Under the pieces are notes generated by a model. That model had not been told where the DNA came from. It saw only the letters and a program-made list of their open reading frames with translations, and made no database searches. 5,995 nt of DNA, taken from Actinomycetota bacterium (GTDB lineage Bacteria; Actinomycetota; Actinomycetes; JACCUZ01). Location of the stretch: the NCBI GenBank assembly GCA_030841245.1, contig JAVEDG010000102.1, positions 1-5,995 of the forward strand. Reading direction: 5' to 3'. Both the position numbers and the translations under genes were made by a program. The number at the start of each line of letters is the position of its first letter. Within the stretch, counting starts at the first letter, position 1. This document shows positions 1-5,601 of the stretch, one piece after another.

Positions 1-67
1 TCTGGCAACAACGCCGAGACTGGGCGCCGTTCATGTGAGGTCTCTGTGGGCCTCCTGTGAGGAGAAC

Positions 68-178
68 GTGACTGCTCAGAACCTTCCGGCCCTGATTCGA
101 GCCGCTCTGTCGATGCCTGCCGGAGAAGTCCTTGGGCTGCGGTGCCACGACGCGCCCGACACGACAGCATGCGGATAA
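68..178 (+). CDS. Doubtful 36-codon ORF upstream of the acyltransferase
   Basis: A GTG at 68 is preceded by GAGGAG (59-64) with a short 3-nt spacer and opens a 36-codon frame that stops at TAA 176-178, six bases before the acyltransferase ATG. The frame is actually open from base 2, so it could also be the tail of a gene entering from the left edge. About 63% of third positions are G or C by hand count, lower than in the acyltransferase. The peptide has no recognisable domain, signal peptide or membrane segment. If translated, it could couple to the next gene. I do not recognise it, and chance is a real possibility. Confidence 0.2.
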   Translation: MTAQNLPALIRAALSMPAGEVLGLRCHDAPDTTACG

Positions 179-179
179 T
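174..179 (+). promoter_or_regulatory. Candidate -10 element for a leaderless acyltransferase transcript
   Basis: GATAAT matches five of six bases of TATAAT and ends five bases before the ATG at 185, so transcription would begin at or next to the start codon. No convincing -35 hexamer lies 16-19 bases upstream and no good Shine-Dalgarno sequence precedes the ATG. The hexamer overlaps the TAA of the upstream small ORF, so the match could be coincidental. Confidence 0.35.
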
Positions 180-184
180 GCCGT

Positions 185-2248
185 ATGACAACCCGGCCAG
201 CGTGGGCTCACCGGCCCGCGTTGGACGGCGTCCGGGCGGTGGCGGTCTACCTCGTCGTGCTCTTCCACAGTGGTCTGTCCGCCGTGAGTGGTGGCTTCAT
301 CGGCGTCGACCTGTTCTTCGTGCTCTCCGGCTTCCTGATCACCAACGTCCTGCTCAACGACATGGACGAGTTCGGCCGGATCCGGTTCGGACAGTTCTAC
401 GCCCGGCGCGCCCGTCGCCTCCTACCGGCCGCGCTCGTCGTCGCCGTTGTCACGTCGTTCGCGTTCCTGCTCGTCGAGAGCGTCGTGCAGCGCCTCTCCT
501 ACGTCCGGGACGCGCAGAGCGCACTGCTCTACTTCGCCAACTGGCACTTCCTCGGTGCCCAGAACGACTATTTCGCGACAGGTGTGAGCAGGAGCCCGTT
601 CCTGCACTTCTGGTCGCTGAGCATCGAGGAGCAGTTCTACCTGGTCTTCCCGCTGCTACTGCTCTGCCTCATACGCGCTGGTCGCCGACGGCCGCGTCTC
701 CCGCTGCTTGGCCTTCTTGCCCCGTGTGCACTGTCCGTCGTCGCCCAGGTGCTGTGGTCGTCTCGGGACCTCAACCACGCCTACTACGGCACCGACGCTC
801 GTGCCTACCAACTGCTCGCCGGAGCTTTGGTCGCCTACGCCATGCGTGGTGTGCGATTCCGACTGACCGTCCGCGCAGCCGATGCGGCCGCGACGGCCGC
901 CCTCGTCGCAGTCGCACTGGTCGCCACCGGCCTTCTCGACCTCAAGGTCTCGACGCGCGGCTTTGCCGCGACTGCGGCAGGTGCGGTGCTGATCGCCGCG
1001 CTGGTGCTGCGTGGCGACGGTCGGATCGGCCGTCTGCTGTCTCACCGCAGCATCGCCTACCTGGGCCGGATCTCCTACGGCACCTACCTGTGGCACTGGC
1101 CGATCATCCTTGTCCTGCGCGACGCGTACGGACTCAGCTCCTTGGCGTCAGCGATCACGGGTGGCGTCGCGTCGACCTGTCTCGCGGCGGTGTCCTACCG
1201 CTGGCTCGAGATGCCCGTACGGCGCTCACGCGTCCTCGACCGGCTCCGGTGGCCGACCGTCGCGGCCGGTGTCTCGCTGTGCGCTGTGGTGGCGATCGCG
1301 GTGGTGCCTCCGGTGCTGGACAGCCCGCGCCGGCCGGTCGTCTCCGCGGCGAACCTCAGCACCTCGGGCGGCACGTCCGACGCACCCACTCCGGAGCCGC
1401 TGCCTCCTGCCGGCAGGCACGCCGACCGGGCGCACCGTCAAACTGTCCCGGGCCTCGACTGGGCAGCTCTAGTCGGTGACACCGGTCCAGCCCGCACTTG
1501 TGACGTCTCCGACGTGCAGCGGTGCATCGTGGTGCGCGGCACCGGCCCTCACGTCCTGCTCATAGGCGACAGCCATGCCCGGATGGTGGCGCCGATGCTC
1601 ATCCGGTTGGCGCACGAGCATGGCTTCACGTTGTCGATGAATGTCGTCGCCTCCTGTCCGTGGCAGGCGAAGCTGGCCACTCTCTGGCAACCCACCGCCG
1701 ATCAGAGGGCATGCGACCAGGCGCGAGACGTCTGGTACCGCGAAGTGCTTCCGGCGTTGCACCCGGACGTCGTCGTGCTCGCCGAGTACTCGCGTGACGA
1801 CCCCGCGGTCTACGGGCACACGCTGCGCAGGATCGGCGGCTCCGCTGAGACGCTGCACCAGCTGCTGCGGAACACGACCGACGAAACCGTGCGTCGTATC
1901 ACTTCGACCGGTGCGCGGGTGCTCATCATGAAGAGCATCATCGTCAGCAGGTTCGACCCGCTGGACTGCCTGGCCAGTTCGAAGTACGTGGACCGTTGTG
2001 ATGTGACGTTCCCGCGGAAGCCGACGTTCAGCGACCGGGTGTTCCGGTCCGCCGCAGCCCGCATCCCGCATACGTTCACCTTCGACGTCAACCGCGTCGT
2101 CTGCCCGGGCGCGCCGAGCTGCGCCGCGCTCCTCGACGGGATCAACGTCTGGCGCAACGTCAACCACTACAGCACCCAGATACTCACCCATTTCCGGACC
2201 CAGATCTGGAAGCTCATCGTCGGGACCGGTGCGCTCGCCGGTCTGTAG
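185..2248 (+). CDS. Acyltransferase 3 family membrane protein with C-terminal SGNH domain (OafA-like O-acyltransferase)
   Basis: This is a two-module OafA-type O-acyltransferase. The membrane module (about residues 11-378) has roughly 10-11 hydrophobic segments. It carries the family motifs LDGVRAVAV with His28 in LFHSG, GVDLFFVLSGFLIT (40-53), the HFWSLSIEEQFYL block (141-153) and SYGTYLWHWP (297-306). A Pro/Ser/Gly-rich linker (about 379-410) leads to an SGNH hydrolase-like domain starting near 430, with GDSHARM (461-467, nucleophile Ser463) and a final His661 in NHYS. In characterised relatives the membrane part moves an acyl group, usually acetyl, across the membrane and the SGNH part transfers it to a surface glycan; the substrate here is unknown. 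Eight cysteines, all in the SGNH part, fall in four close pairs. The Asp usually three residues before the last His is Asn658. In-frame TAA at 176-178 excludes any earlier start. Family call is firm. Confidence 0.95.
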   Translation: MTTRPAWAHRPALDGVRAVAVYLVVLFHSGLSAVSGGFIGVDLFFVLSGFLITNVLLNDMDEFGRIRFGQFYARRARRLLPAALVVAVVTSFAFLLVESVVQRLSYVRDAQSALLYFANWHFLGAQNDYFATGVSRSPFLHFWSLSIEEQFYLVFPLLLLCLIRAGRRRPRLPLLGLLAPCALSVVAQVLWSSRDLNHAYYGTDARAYQLLAGALVAYAMRGVRFRLTVRAADAAATAALVAVALVATGLLDLKVSTRGFAATAAGAVLIAALVLRGDGRIGRLLSHRSIAYLGRISYGTYLWHWPIILVLRDAYGLSSLASAITGGVASTCLAAVSYRWLEMPVRRSRVLDRLRWPTVAAGVSLCAVVAIAVVPPVLDSPRRPVVSAANLSTSGGTSDAPTPEPLPPAGRHADRAHRQTVPGLDWAALVGDTGPARTCDVSDVQRCIVVRGTGPHVLLIGDSHARMVAPMLIRLAHEHGFTLSMNVVASCPWQAKLATLWQPTADQRACDQARDVWYREVLPALHPDVVVLAEYSRDDPAVYGHTLRRIGGSAETLHQLLRNTTDETVRRITSTGARVLIMKSIIVSRFDPLDCLASSKYVDRCDVTFPRKPTFSDRVFRSAAARIPHTFTFDVNRVVCPGAPSCAALLDGINVWRNVNHYSTQILTHFRTQIWKLIVGTGALAGL

Positions 2249-2257
2249 CGACGGGAC

Positions 2258-2285
2258 GCCCGGGATGGGGTCACCAGGTCCGGGC
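2258..2285 (+). other. Weak hairpin between the acyltransferase and the first VOC gene
   Basis: GCCCGG (2258-2263) pairs with CCGGGC (2280-2285) across a 16-nt loop, just after the acyltransferase stop and just before the -10-like element of the next gene. There is no T-run, so it is at best a weak terminator without a U-tract. Six G/C pairs can arise by chance in DNA this GC-rich. Confidence 0.2.
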
Positions 2286-2286
2286 T

Positions 2287-2292
2287 TAACGT
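2287..2292 (+). promoter_or_regulatory. Candidate -10 element for a leaderless VOC transcript
   Basis: TAACGT fits the actinobacterial TANNNT -10 pattern and ends exactly six bases before the ATG at 2299, which would place the transcription start at the A of the ATG. No Shine-Dalgarno sequence is visible (GTGGACAC precedes the ATG) and no clear -35 is seen. It shares 12 of 15 positions with the equivalent segment ending at 2714. Confidence 0.45.
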
Positions 2293-2298
2293 GGACAC

Positions 2299-2640
2299 AT
2301 GACGCTCGACCTGTTCGCGGGGCTCGCGGTCAGCGACTACCAGCGCGCGCTCACCTGGTACGAGCGGCTGCTGGGCTGCGAGCCCGCGTTCTTGCCGAAC
2401 GCGACCGAGGCGGTGTGGGAGCTTGCGGAGCACCGATACCTCTACATCGAAGAGCTCCCGGAACGTGCTGGACATGCACTCCACACCGTGTTCGTCGACA
2501 ACCTCGATGAGCGGGTAGAGAGCATCGGCGCCCGAGGAATCGAACCGGCCACACAGGAGACGTACGAGAACGGGGTGCGCAAGGTGATCTACCGCGACCC
2601 CGACGGCAACGAGATCGGCTTCGGCGGCCCAGCCCGGTGA
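2299..2640 (+). CDS. VOC family protein (glyoxalase/bleomycin-resistance/dioxygenase superfamily), 113 aa
   Basis: This is a single-chain VOC protein of usual size. The first beta-alpha unit is LAVSDYQRALTWYERLLG (residues 9-26); the second half begins near HTVFVDNLDERVESIGARG (62-80) and closes with YRDPDGNEIGFG (98-109), where Glu105 sits at the usual C-terminal metal-ligand position. The first strand has no obvious His or Glu ligand, so metal binding is uncertain. VOC proteins act as dimers in the cytoplasm, and members include isomerases, dioxygenases, thiol transferases and antibiotic-binding proteins; none of these can be chosen here. The first 40 codons all end in G or C, the strongest bias in the window. 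It follows the acyltransferase by 50 nt, probably with its own promoter. Identity with the next VOC gene is low outside the motifs, so it is not a recent duplicate. Confidence 0.9.
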   Translation: MTLDLFAGLAVSDYQRALTWYERLLGCEPAFLPNATEAVWELAEHRYLYIEELPERAGHALHTVFVDNLDERVESIGARGIEPATQETYENGVRKVIYRDPDGNEIGFGGPAR

Positions 2641-2699
2641 CCGGCGTGTCCTGACCACGGCATACGGGGGTCGGTCGCGGGCCTGTCGGTGGTCCGCTC

Positions 2700-2705
2700 T
2701 ACCGT
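2700..2705 (+). promoter_or_regulatory. Candidate -10 element for the second VOC gene
   Basis: TACCGT fits TANNNT and lies exactly six bases before an ATG at 2712, the same geometry as at 2287-2292. Transcription would begin at 2712. It would then drive either a leaderless 164-residue protein or an mRNA with a 99-nt leader ahead of the GTG at 2811. No -35 hexamer is obvious. Confidence 0.4.
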
Positions 2706-2800
2706 GCTCACATGGCTGCAATGCTGGTCAGCGGCACATCTGGGCACCGCATTGCGGGCAATGCCACGACGGTGGGCGATGGAGTCGGTCTGACGCATGA

Positions 2801-2805
2801 GGAGG
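2801..2805 (+). promoter_or_regulatory. Ribosome binding site that decides the second VOC start
   Basis: GGAGG lies five bases before the GTG at 2811 and is the clearest Shine-Dalgarno sequence in the window. It favours the GTG over the in-frame ATG at 2712. Confidence 0.6.
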
Positions 2806-2810
2806 TTTCG

Positions 2811-3206
2811 GTGGGACTGAGTGACTTCCGAGTTGACGCGGTCATAGCCGTTTCCGACCTCGCCGTCGCCAGGCGCTTCTACGAAGACACGCTTGGTCTT
2901 GTCGCCGTCGAAGAAGAAGACCAAGGCGTGCGCTATCAGTGCGCGGAGGGAACGCGGATCTTCGTCTACCTTTCGCCAGCCAACGCCGGCGCATCGTCAG
3001 CGACCGTCGCCGGCTGGTTCGTCGATGACCTCGACCAGACGTTGAACCAGCTCGCCGAGCGTGGCGCAGCTTTTGAACGCTACGACCAACCTGGCATCAA
3101 GACCGACGATCGAGGCGTCTTCGATGCGGGCCGGTTCAGGGCCGCCTGGCTCAAGGACCCGGACGGCAACACGTTGGCTCTTACCCAGCTGACGGCGACC
3201 GCTTAG
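2811..3206 (+). CDS. VOC family protein, 131 aa (alternative 164-aa start at 2712)
   Basis: From the GTG, the VOC fold begins almost at once: VDAVIAVSDLAVARRFYEDT (residues 8-27) is the first beta-alpha unit, GWFVDDLDQTLNQLAERG opens the second half, and WLKDPDGNTLALTQ is the closing motif. The closing motif has Thr where metal-dependent members have Glu, and no strong metal-ligand set is visible, so it may bind a ligand rather than catalyse metal chemistry. I chose GTG 2811 because GGAGG precedes it at a good distance and the 33 residues from ATG 2712 do not look like VOC sequence. However, a -10-like TACCGT lies six bases before ATG 2712, so the longer form is possible. Third-position GC is about 63% over the first 38 codons, well below the upstream VOC gene. 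Substrate is unknown. Confidence 0.85.
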   Translation: MGLSDFRVDAVIAVSDLAVARRFYEDTLGLVAVEEEDQGVRYQCAEGTRIFVYLSPANAGASSATVAGWFVDDLDQTLNQLAERGAAFERYDQPGIKTDDRGVFDAGRFRAAWLKDPDGNTLALTQLTATA

Positions 3207-3228
3207 GTCCCGCACGAGTGGGCCTCGG

Positions 3229-3268
3229 GGTTAGGTGACCCACCACGTCGAAGGGTGGGTCGGTAACC
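3229..3268 (+). other. 40-nt imperfect inverted repeat, possible terminator or operator
   Basis: The inner arms GACCCACC (3237-3244) and GGTGGGTC (3254-3261) pair perfectly across a 9-nt loop. The outer arms GGTTA (3229-3233) and TAACC (3264-3268) also pair, separated from the inner stem by GGT on one side and GG on the other. It lies 22 nt after the second VOC stop and 34 nt before the phosphotransferase start. No T-run follows, so it would be a terminator without a U-tract, a structured leader or a protein-binding dyad. The two nested arm pairs make it the best structured element in the window. Confidence 0.5.
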
Positions 3269-3302
3269 GACATGGCTGAGGGCACTGAAGAGCGAGAGAA
3301 CG

Positions 3303-4142
3303 ATGGAACCGTCAGAAGTCCGGCGCGCAGTTGACGCCGGCGTGGCCGCGGCCTCTGCCCTCGGCCTTCAAGTCGATGATGCGGCTGTCGTCCACAACTC
3401 CAACCGCATCGTCGTGCGCCTGATCCCTTGCGACGTCCTTGCCCGGGTCGCGCCGCAGGCGCTCTTTTCCGGTGCCCGGTTCGAAGTAGAGGTTGCTGTC
3501 CGTCTGGCCGAAACCAATAGCCCGGTGGCTGAGCTCGAGTCTCGGGTGGAGCCCCACGTCCATGTGCGTGACGCGTTCGCTGTCACGCTATGGACCTACT
3601 ACGAGCCGGTGGCAACCTCAGACATCGCGCCGCCCGACTATGCGCATGCACTCACCCGGCTCCATGCCGGCCTGCGCGAGATCCATCTGGAGGCACCTCA
3701 TTTCACCGACCGAGTCGCCGACGCGCAAAGGGTGGCTGCCGACCGAGAGCAAAGCCCAGAGCTCCCGGAGCCCGACCGGGAACTCCTCAGCAACACACTG
3801 AGTCGTCTGAGGGCAGCGATCAGCGCCCGAGGTAGCGGCGATCAGCTGTTGCACGGTGAGCCGCATCCGGGCAACTTGCTGAACACCAGGAGGGGGCCGC
3901 TGTTTGTGGACCTCGAGACGTGCTGCCTTGGTCCGGTCGAGTTCGACATCGCCCACGCCCCCGAAGAAGTCGCGGAGCACTATCCAGGCGCGGACCGAGA
4001 GCTGCTTGCCCTTTGCCGGATCTTGATGCGTGCGATGGTCACAGCGTGGCGCTGGGATCGAGAGGACCAGTTTCCCAACGGGCTGCACTGGAGGATCGAG
4101 GGGCTCAACCAGCTCCGGGCCGCACTCGATGCCGACGGCTGA
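3303..4142 (+). CDS. APH-fold phosphotransferase family protein (aminoglycoside/choline kinase-like), 279 aa
   Basis: This is a protein-kinase-like small-molecule phosphotransferase of normal length. The catalytic loop is HGEPHPGNLL (residues 184-193), followed by the metal-binding strand FVDLE (201-205, Asp203) and GPVEFDIA (210-217), the order seen in the APH family. The usual catalytic Asp of HGDxxxxN is Glu186, a variant I recall in some actinobacterial relatives of the type HGEPHxGN, so it need not be inactive. The N-lobe (about 1-100) has no clear canonical ATP-binding Lys motif. Substrates in the family include aminoglycosides, macrolides, choline and sugars; none can be assigned. Only weak purine-rich sequence (GAGAG, 3294-3298) precedes the ATG, but no better in-frame start fits. 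Third-position GC is about 69% over the first 35 codons after the start, like the second VOC gene and unlike the next gene. Confidence 0.88.
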   Translation: MEPSEVRRAVDAGVAAASALGLQVDDAAVVHNSNRIVVRLIPCDVLARVAPQALFSGARFEVEVAVRLAETNSPVAELESRVEPHVHVRDAFAVTLWTYYEPVATSDIAPPDYAHALTRLHAGLREIHLEAPHFTDRVADAQRVAADREQSPELPEPDRELLSNTLSRLRAAISARGSGDQLLHGEPHPGNLLNTRRGPLFVDLETCCLGPVEFDIAHAPEEVAEHYPGADRELLALCRILMRAMVTAWRWDREDQFPNGLHWRIEGLNQLRAALDADG

Positions 4143-4182
4143 ATGAGGCTGCTATCTGGCCGGCGGTGCGGCCACCACCCGC

Positions 4183-4188
4183 GACACT
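4183..4188 (+). promoter_or_regulatory. Weak -10-like element before the ICMT-like gene
   Basis: GACACT keeps the conserved A and final T of the -10 pattern and ends six bases before the ATG at 4195, the same register as at 2287 and 2700. GAGGG lies only 1-2 bases from the ATG, too close for a normal ribosome binding site. The match is weak taken alone. Confidence 0.22.
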
Positions 4189-4194
4189 GAGGGC

Positions 4195-4668
4195 ATGACG
4201 ACGCACGGTTCCGAGGACACGGTCGCGTTCCGGCTCTGGCCGCCGGTCGCGATCGGCGCGCCCTTGCTCGCCGGCTGGCTGGCCACCCGGCTGTGGGGTG
4301 ATCCGGTCGACCTCGCCGGGTGGCGGGTTCCGCTCGGATGCGTATTGGTGCTGTTGTTCGTGGGGTGGAACGGCTGGTCGCTGTGGCTGTTCAGCCGGCA
4401 CGAGACCGGGCTGCTGCCGGGGCAGGCGACGCACGCGATGATCGAGGAGGGGCCGTACCGGCTCTCCCGCAACCCGCTGTACGTCGGTCTGCTCGCGCTT
4501 TACCTCGGGCTGGCGTTGCTGGCACCCACATTCTGGGGGCTCGTGCTGTTCCCGGTCGCGGTGCTGCTCGTCCTCTGGGGCGCGATCTACCCCGAGGAAC
4601 GGTTCTTGCACAAGAGGTTCGGTATCGCGTACGACGACTACACGCGGCGGGTGCGTCGCTGGCCGTGA
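4195..4668 (+). CDS. Isoprenylcysteine carboxyl methyltransferase (ICMT)-like integral membrane protein, 157 aa
   Basis: This is a small membrane methyltransferase-like protein with about four hydrophobic segments (near residues 12-32, 45-66, 94-112 and 114-131). The C-terminal half carries the ICMT/PEMT signature GPYRLSRNPLYVG (86-98), which binds S-adenosylmethionine in the family, and the closing block PEERFLHKRFGIAYDDYTRR (133-152). HETGLLPG (69-76) occupies the usual loop before the signature. Bacterial members lack prenylated CAAX proteins as substrates and probably methylate lipids or other hydrophobic molecules; the substrate here is unknown. By hand count 37 of the first 40 codons after the ATG end in G or C, so it looks native. 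It starts 52 nt after the phosphotransferase and ends 25 nt from the stop of the opposing methyltransferase gene. Confidence 0.92.
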   Translation: MTTHGSEDTVAFRLWPPVAIGAPLLAGWLATRLWGDPVDLAGWRVPLGCVLVLLFVGWNGWSLWLFSRHETGLLPGQATHAMIEEGPYRLSRNPLYVGLLALYLGLALLAPTFWGLVLFPVAVLLVLWGAIYPEERFLHKRFGIAYDDYTRRVRRWP

Positions 4669-4693
4669 ATGCGGCCAGGCTGGCGGGATGCCG

Positions 4694-5479
4694 TTACGGC
4701 TCGGCTCGGTGCCGAATCCCGATGAGGTGGAACAGCCGGCTCAGCTGGCGGTAGGGGTCGCGGCGGCTCGCTTCGAGCTCGACGGCGAGGACGTCCTCTT
4801 CGTTGTCGAGGGGTCGGAGATCGGTTGTCCATCCGTCAGTGAACAGCCGCACCCCGTACCAGGCGACCGGCTCGACAACGTTGTCGGAGAGCAGCTGGCT
4901 CAGCCCGTCAACGGCGTCGGCGCGGGTGTCCACGTCCAGTCCGTTGACCTGCCGGTCAGCGTCGAAGGCTGCGAGCGCTTCGACCCAGCGTCCGGCGAGA
5001 GCCGGGCTTACCGCCAAGCAGCGCTGGTTCTTGGCCGCGATTGACACCACGCCCTCGTCGTCGGCGAGCTCGGCCAGCGCGGCCACGAACGGGGCAGGCT
5101 CCTCGAGATACATGAGTACTCCGTGGCAGAGCACGCCGGCGAAGCGCCGGCCGCCCAGCGCTTCGGGAGCGTCCTGCCCAGCGGCCTGGACCAGGCTCAC
5201 TCGATCACGGACGTCCTCTGGCTCCCGAGCCACGAGTTCCCCGGCTCGGGCGAGCATGGCTGGCGAGGGGTCGACGATGGTCACGTGGTAGCCGTCCCTG
5301 GCCAAGGGAAGCGCCTGGTGACCGGCACCGCCGCCCACATCCACCACTGCGGCCGGCGGGTCGGGCAGATGCCAGCGCAGGTGCTGGTCGATCACATAGG
5401 TGCGAACCCGGCCCCGCAGCGACCCGCAATGACCGCCGACGGACCGGTCTGCCAGCGGGGCCCAGCGATCCTCGCTCAC
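4694..5479 (-). CDS. Class I SAM-dependent methyltransferase, SmtA/CmoM-like, 261 aa
   Basis: This is a soluble Rossmann-fold methyltransferase. Motif I is VVDVGGGAGHQALPLA (residues 45-60), the acidic end of strand 2 is Asp70 in VTIVDPSPAML, and a post-motif LCHGVLMYLEEP (117-128) follows. The C-terminal part, with YGVRLFTDG (208-216) and AVELEASRRDPYRQLSRLFH (232-251), resembles E. coli SmtA/CmoM as I remember it (GVRVFHDY and LELETRYCRQEPYITLGR). CmoM methylates the carboxyl group of a wobble uridine in tRNA, but conservation of that role here is inference. Two GTG starts are possible: 5497, just after an in-frame TGA, and 5479. I prefer 5479 because GACAAT lies exactly six bases upstream and neither has a strong Shine-Dalgarno. 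It ends in TAA at 4694, converging on the ICMT-like gene. Confidence 0.9.
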   Translation of the reverse strand: MSEDRWAPLADRSVGGHCGSLRGRVRTYVIDQHLRWHLPDPPAAVVDVGGGAGHQALPLARDGYHVTIVDPSPAMLARAGELVAREPEDVRDRVSLVQAAGQDAPEALGGRRFAGVLCHGVLMYLEEPAPFVAALAELADDEGVVSIAAKNQRCLAVSPALAGRWVEALAAFDADRQVNGLDVDTRADAVDGLSQLLSDNVVEPVAWYGVRLFTDGWTTDLRPLDNEEDVLAVELEASRRDPYRQLSRLFHLIGIRHRAEP

Positions 5480-5485
5480 CCGACG

Positions 5486-5491
5486 ATTGTC
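5486..5491 (-). promoter_or_regulatory. Candidate -10 element for the methyltransferase
   Basis: On the minus strand GACAAT (four of six bases of TATAAT, including the conserved A and T) ends six bases before GTG 5479. It supports a leaderless start at 5479 rather than 5497. No -35 hexamer is obvious. Confidence 0.3.
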
Positions 5492-5497
5492 GCCCAC

Positions 5498-5601
5498 TCG
5501 TCACCCAGCTCCGGTTGGAGAGGGCATCCGTGCGGCTCTTCCGCGGCATTCCCAGCGGTGGCCGCCCTCCCTGCTGCGGCGACAGTCGCATGGCGTGGTG
5601 G
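5498..5601. other. 104-nt intergenic gap between the methyltransferase and zinc-ribbon genes
   Basis: I see no gene here. A short GCGG/CCGC stem with a 3-nt loop is present within it but is too small to call a terminator. Promoter elements upstream of the methyltransferase would fall in its left part. Confidence 0.3.

Noticed and set aside
1..34. Minus-strand ATG at 34 reading off the left edge, a possible divergent gene
   Set aside because: Only about 11 codons are visible, its Shine-Dalgarno-like AGGAGG is too far away, and the residues are uninformative.
142..1479. 445-codon plus-strand frame overlapping the acyltransferase, and a 153-codon frame at 1011-1472
   Set aside because: Both are Arg/Pro-rich with no domain and lie inside a gene with clear family motifs, so they are shadow frames.
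2653..2694. GACCAC/GTGGTC inverted repeat between the two VOC genes
   Set aside because: Only six pairs across a 30-nt loop, with no extension on either side, so chance is likely.
2299..3206. Tandem duplication of the two VOC genes
   Set aside because: They share only generic VOC motifs and differ strongly in codon usage and in the closing motif (NEIGF versus NTLAL), so a recent duplication is not supported.
3272..3334. 20-codon ORF (ATG at 3272) overlapping the phosphotransferase start in another frame, a possible leader peptide
   Set aside because: No ribosome binding site, no -10 in the leaderless register, and no regulatory codon run. It can easily arise by chance.
4156..4173. TGGCC/GGCCA 5-bp stem with an 8-nt loop after the phosphotransferase as a terminator
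   Set aside because: Too short for GC-rich DNA and no T-run follows.
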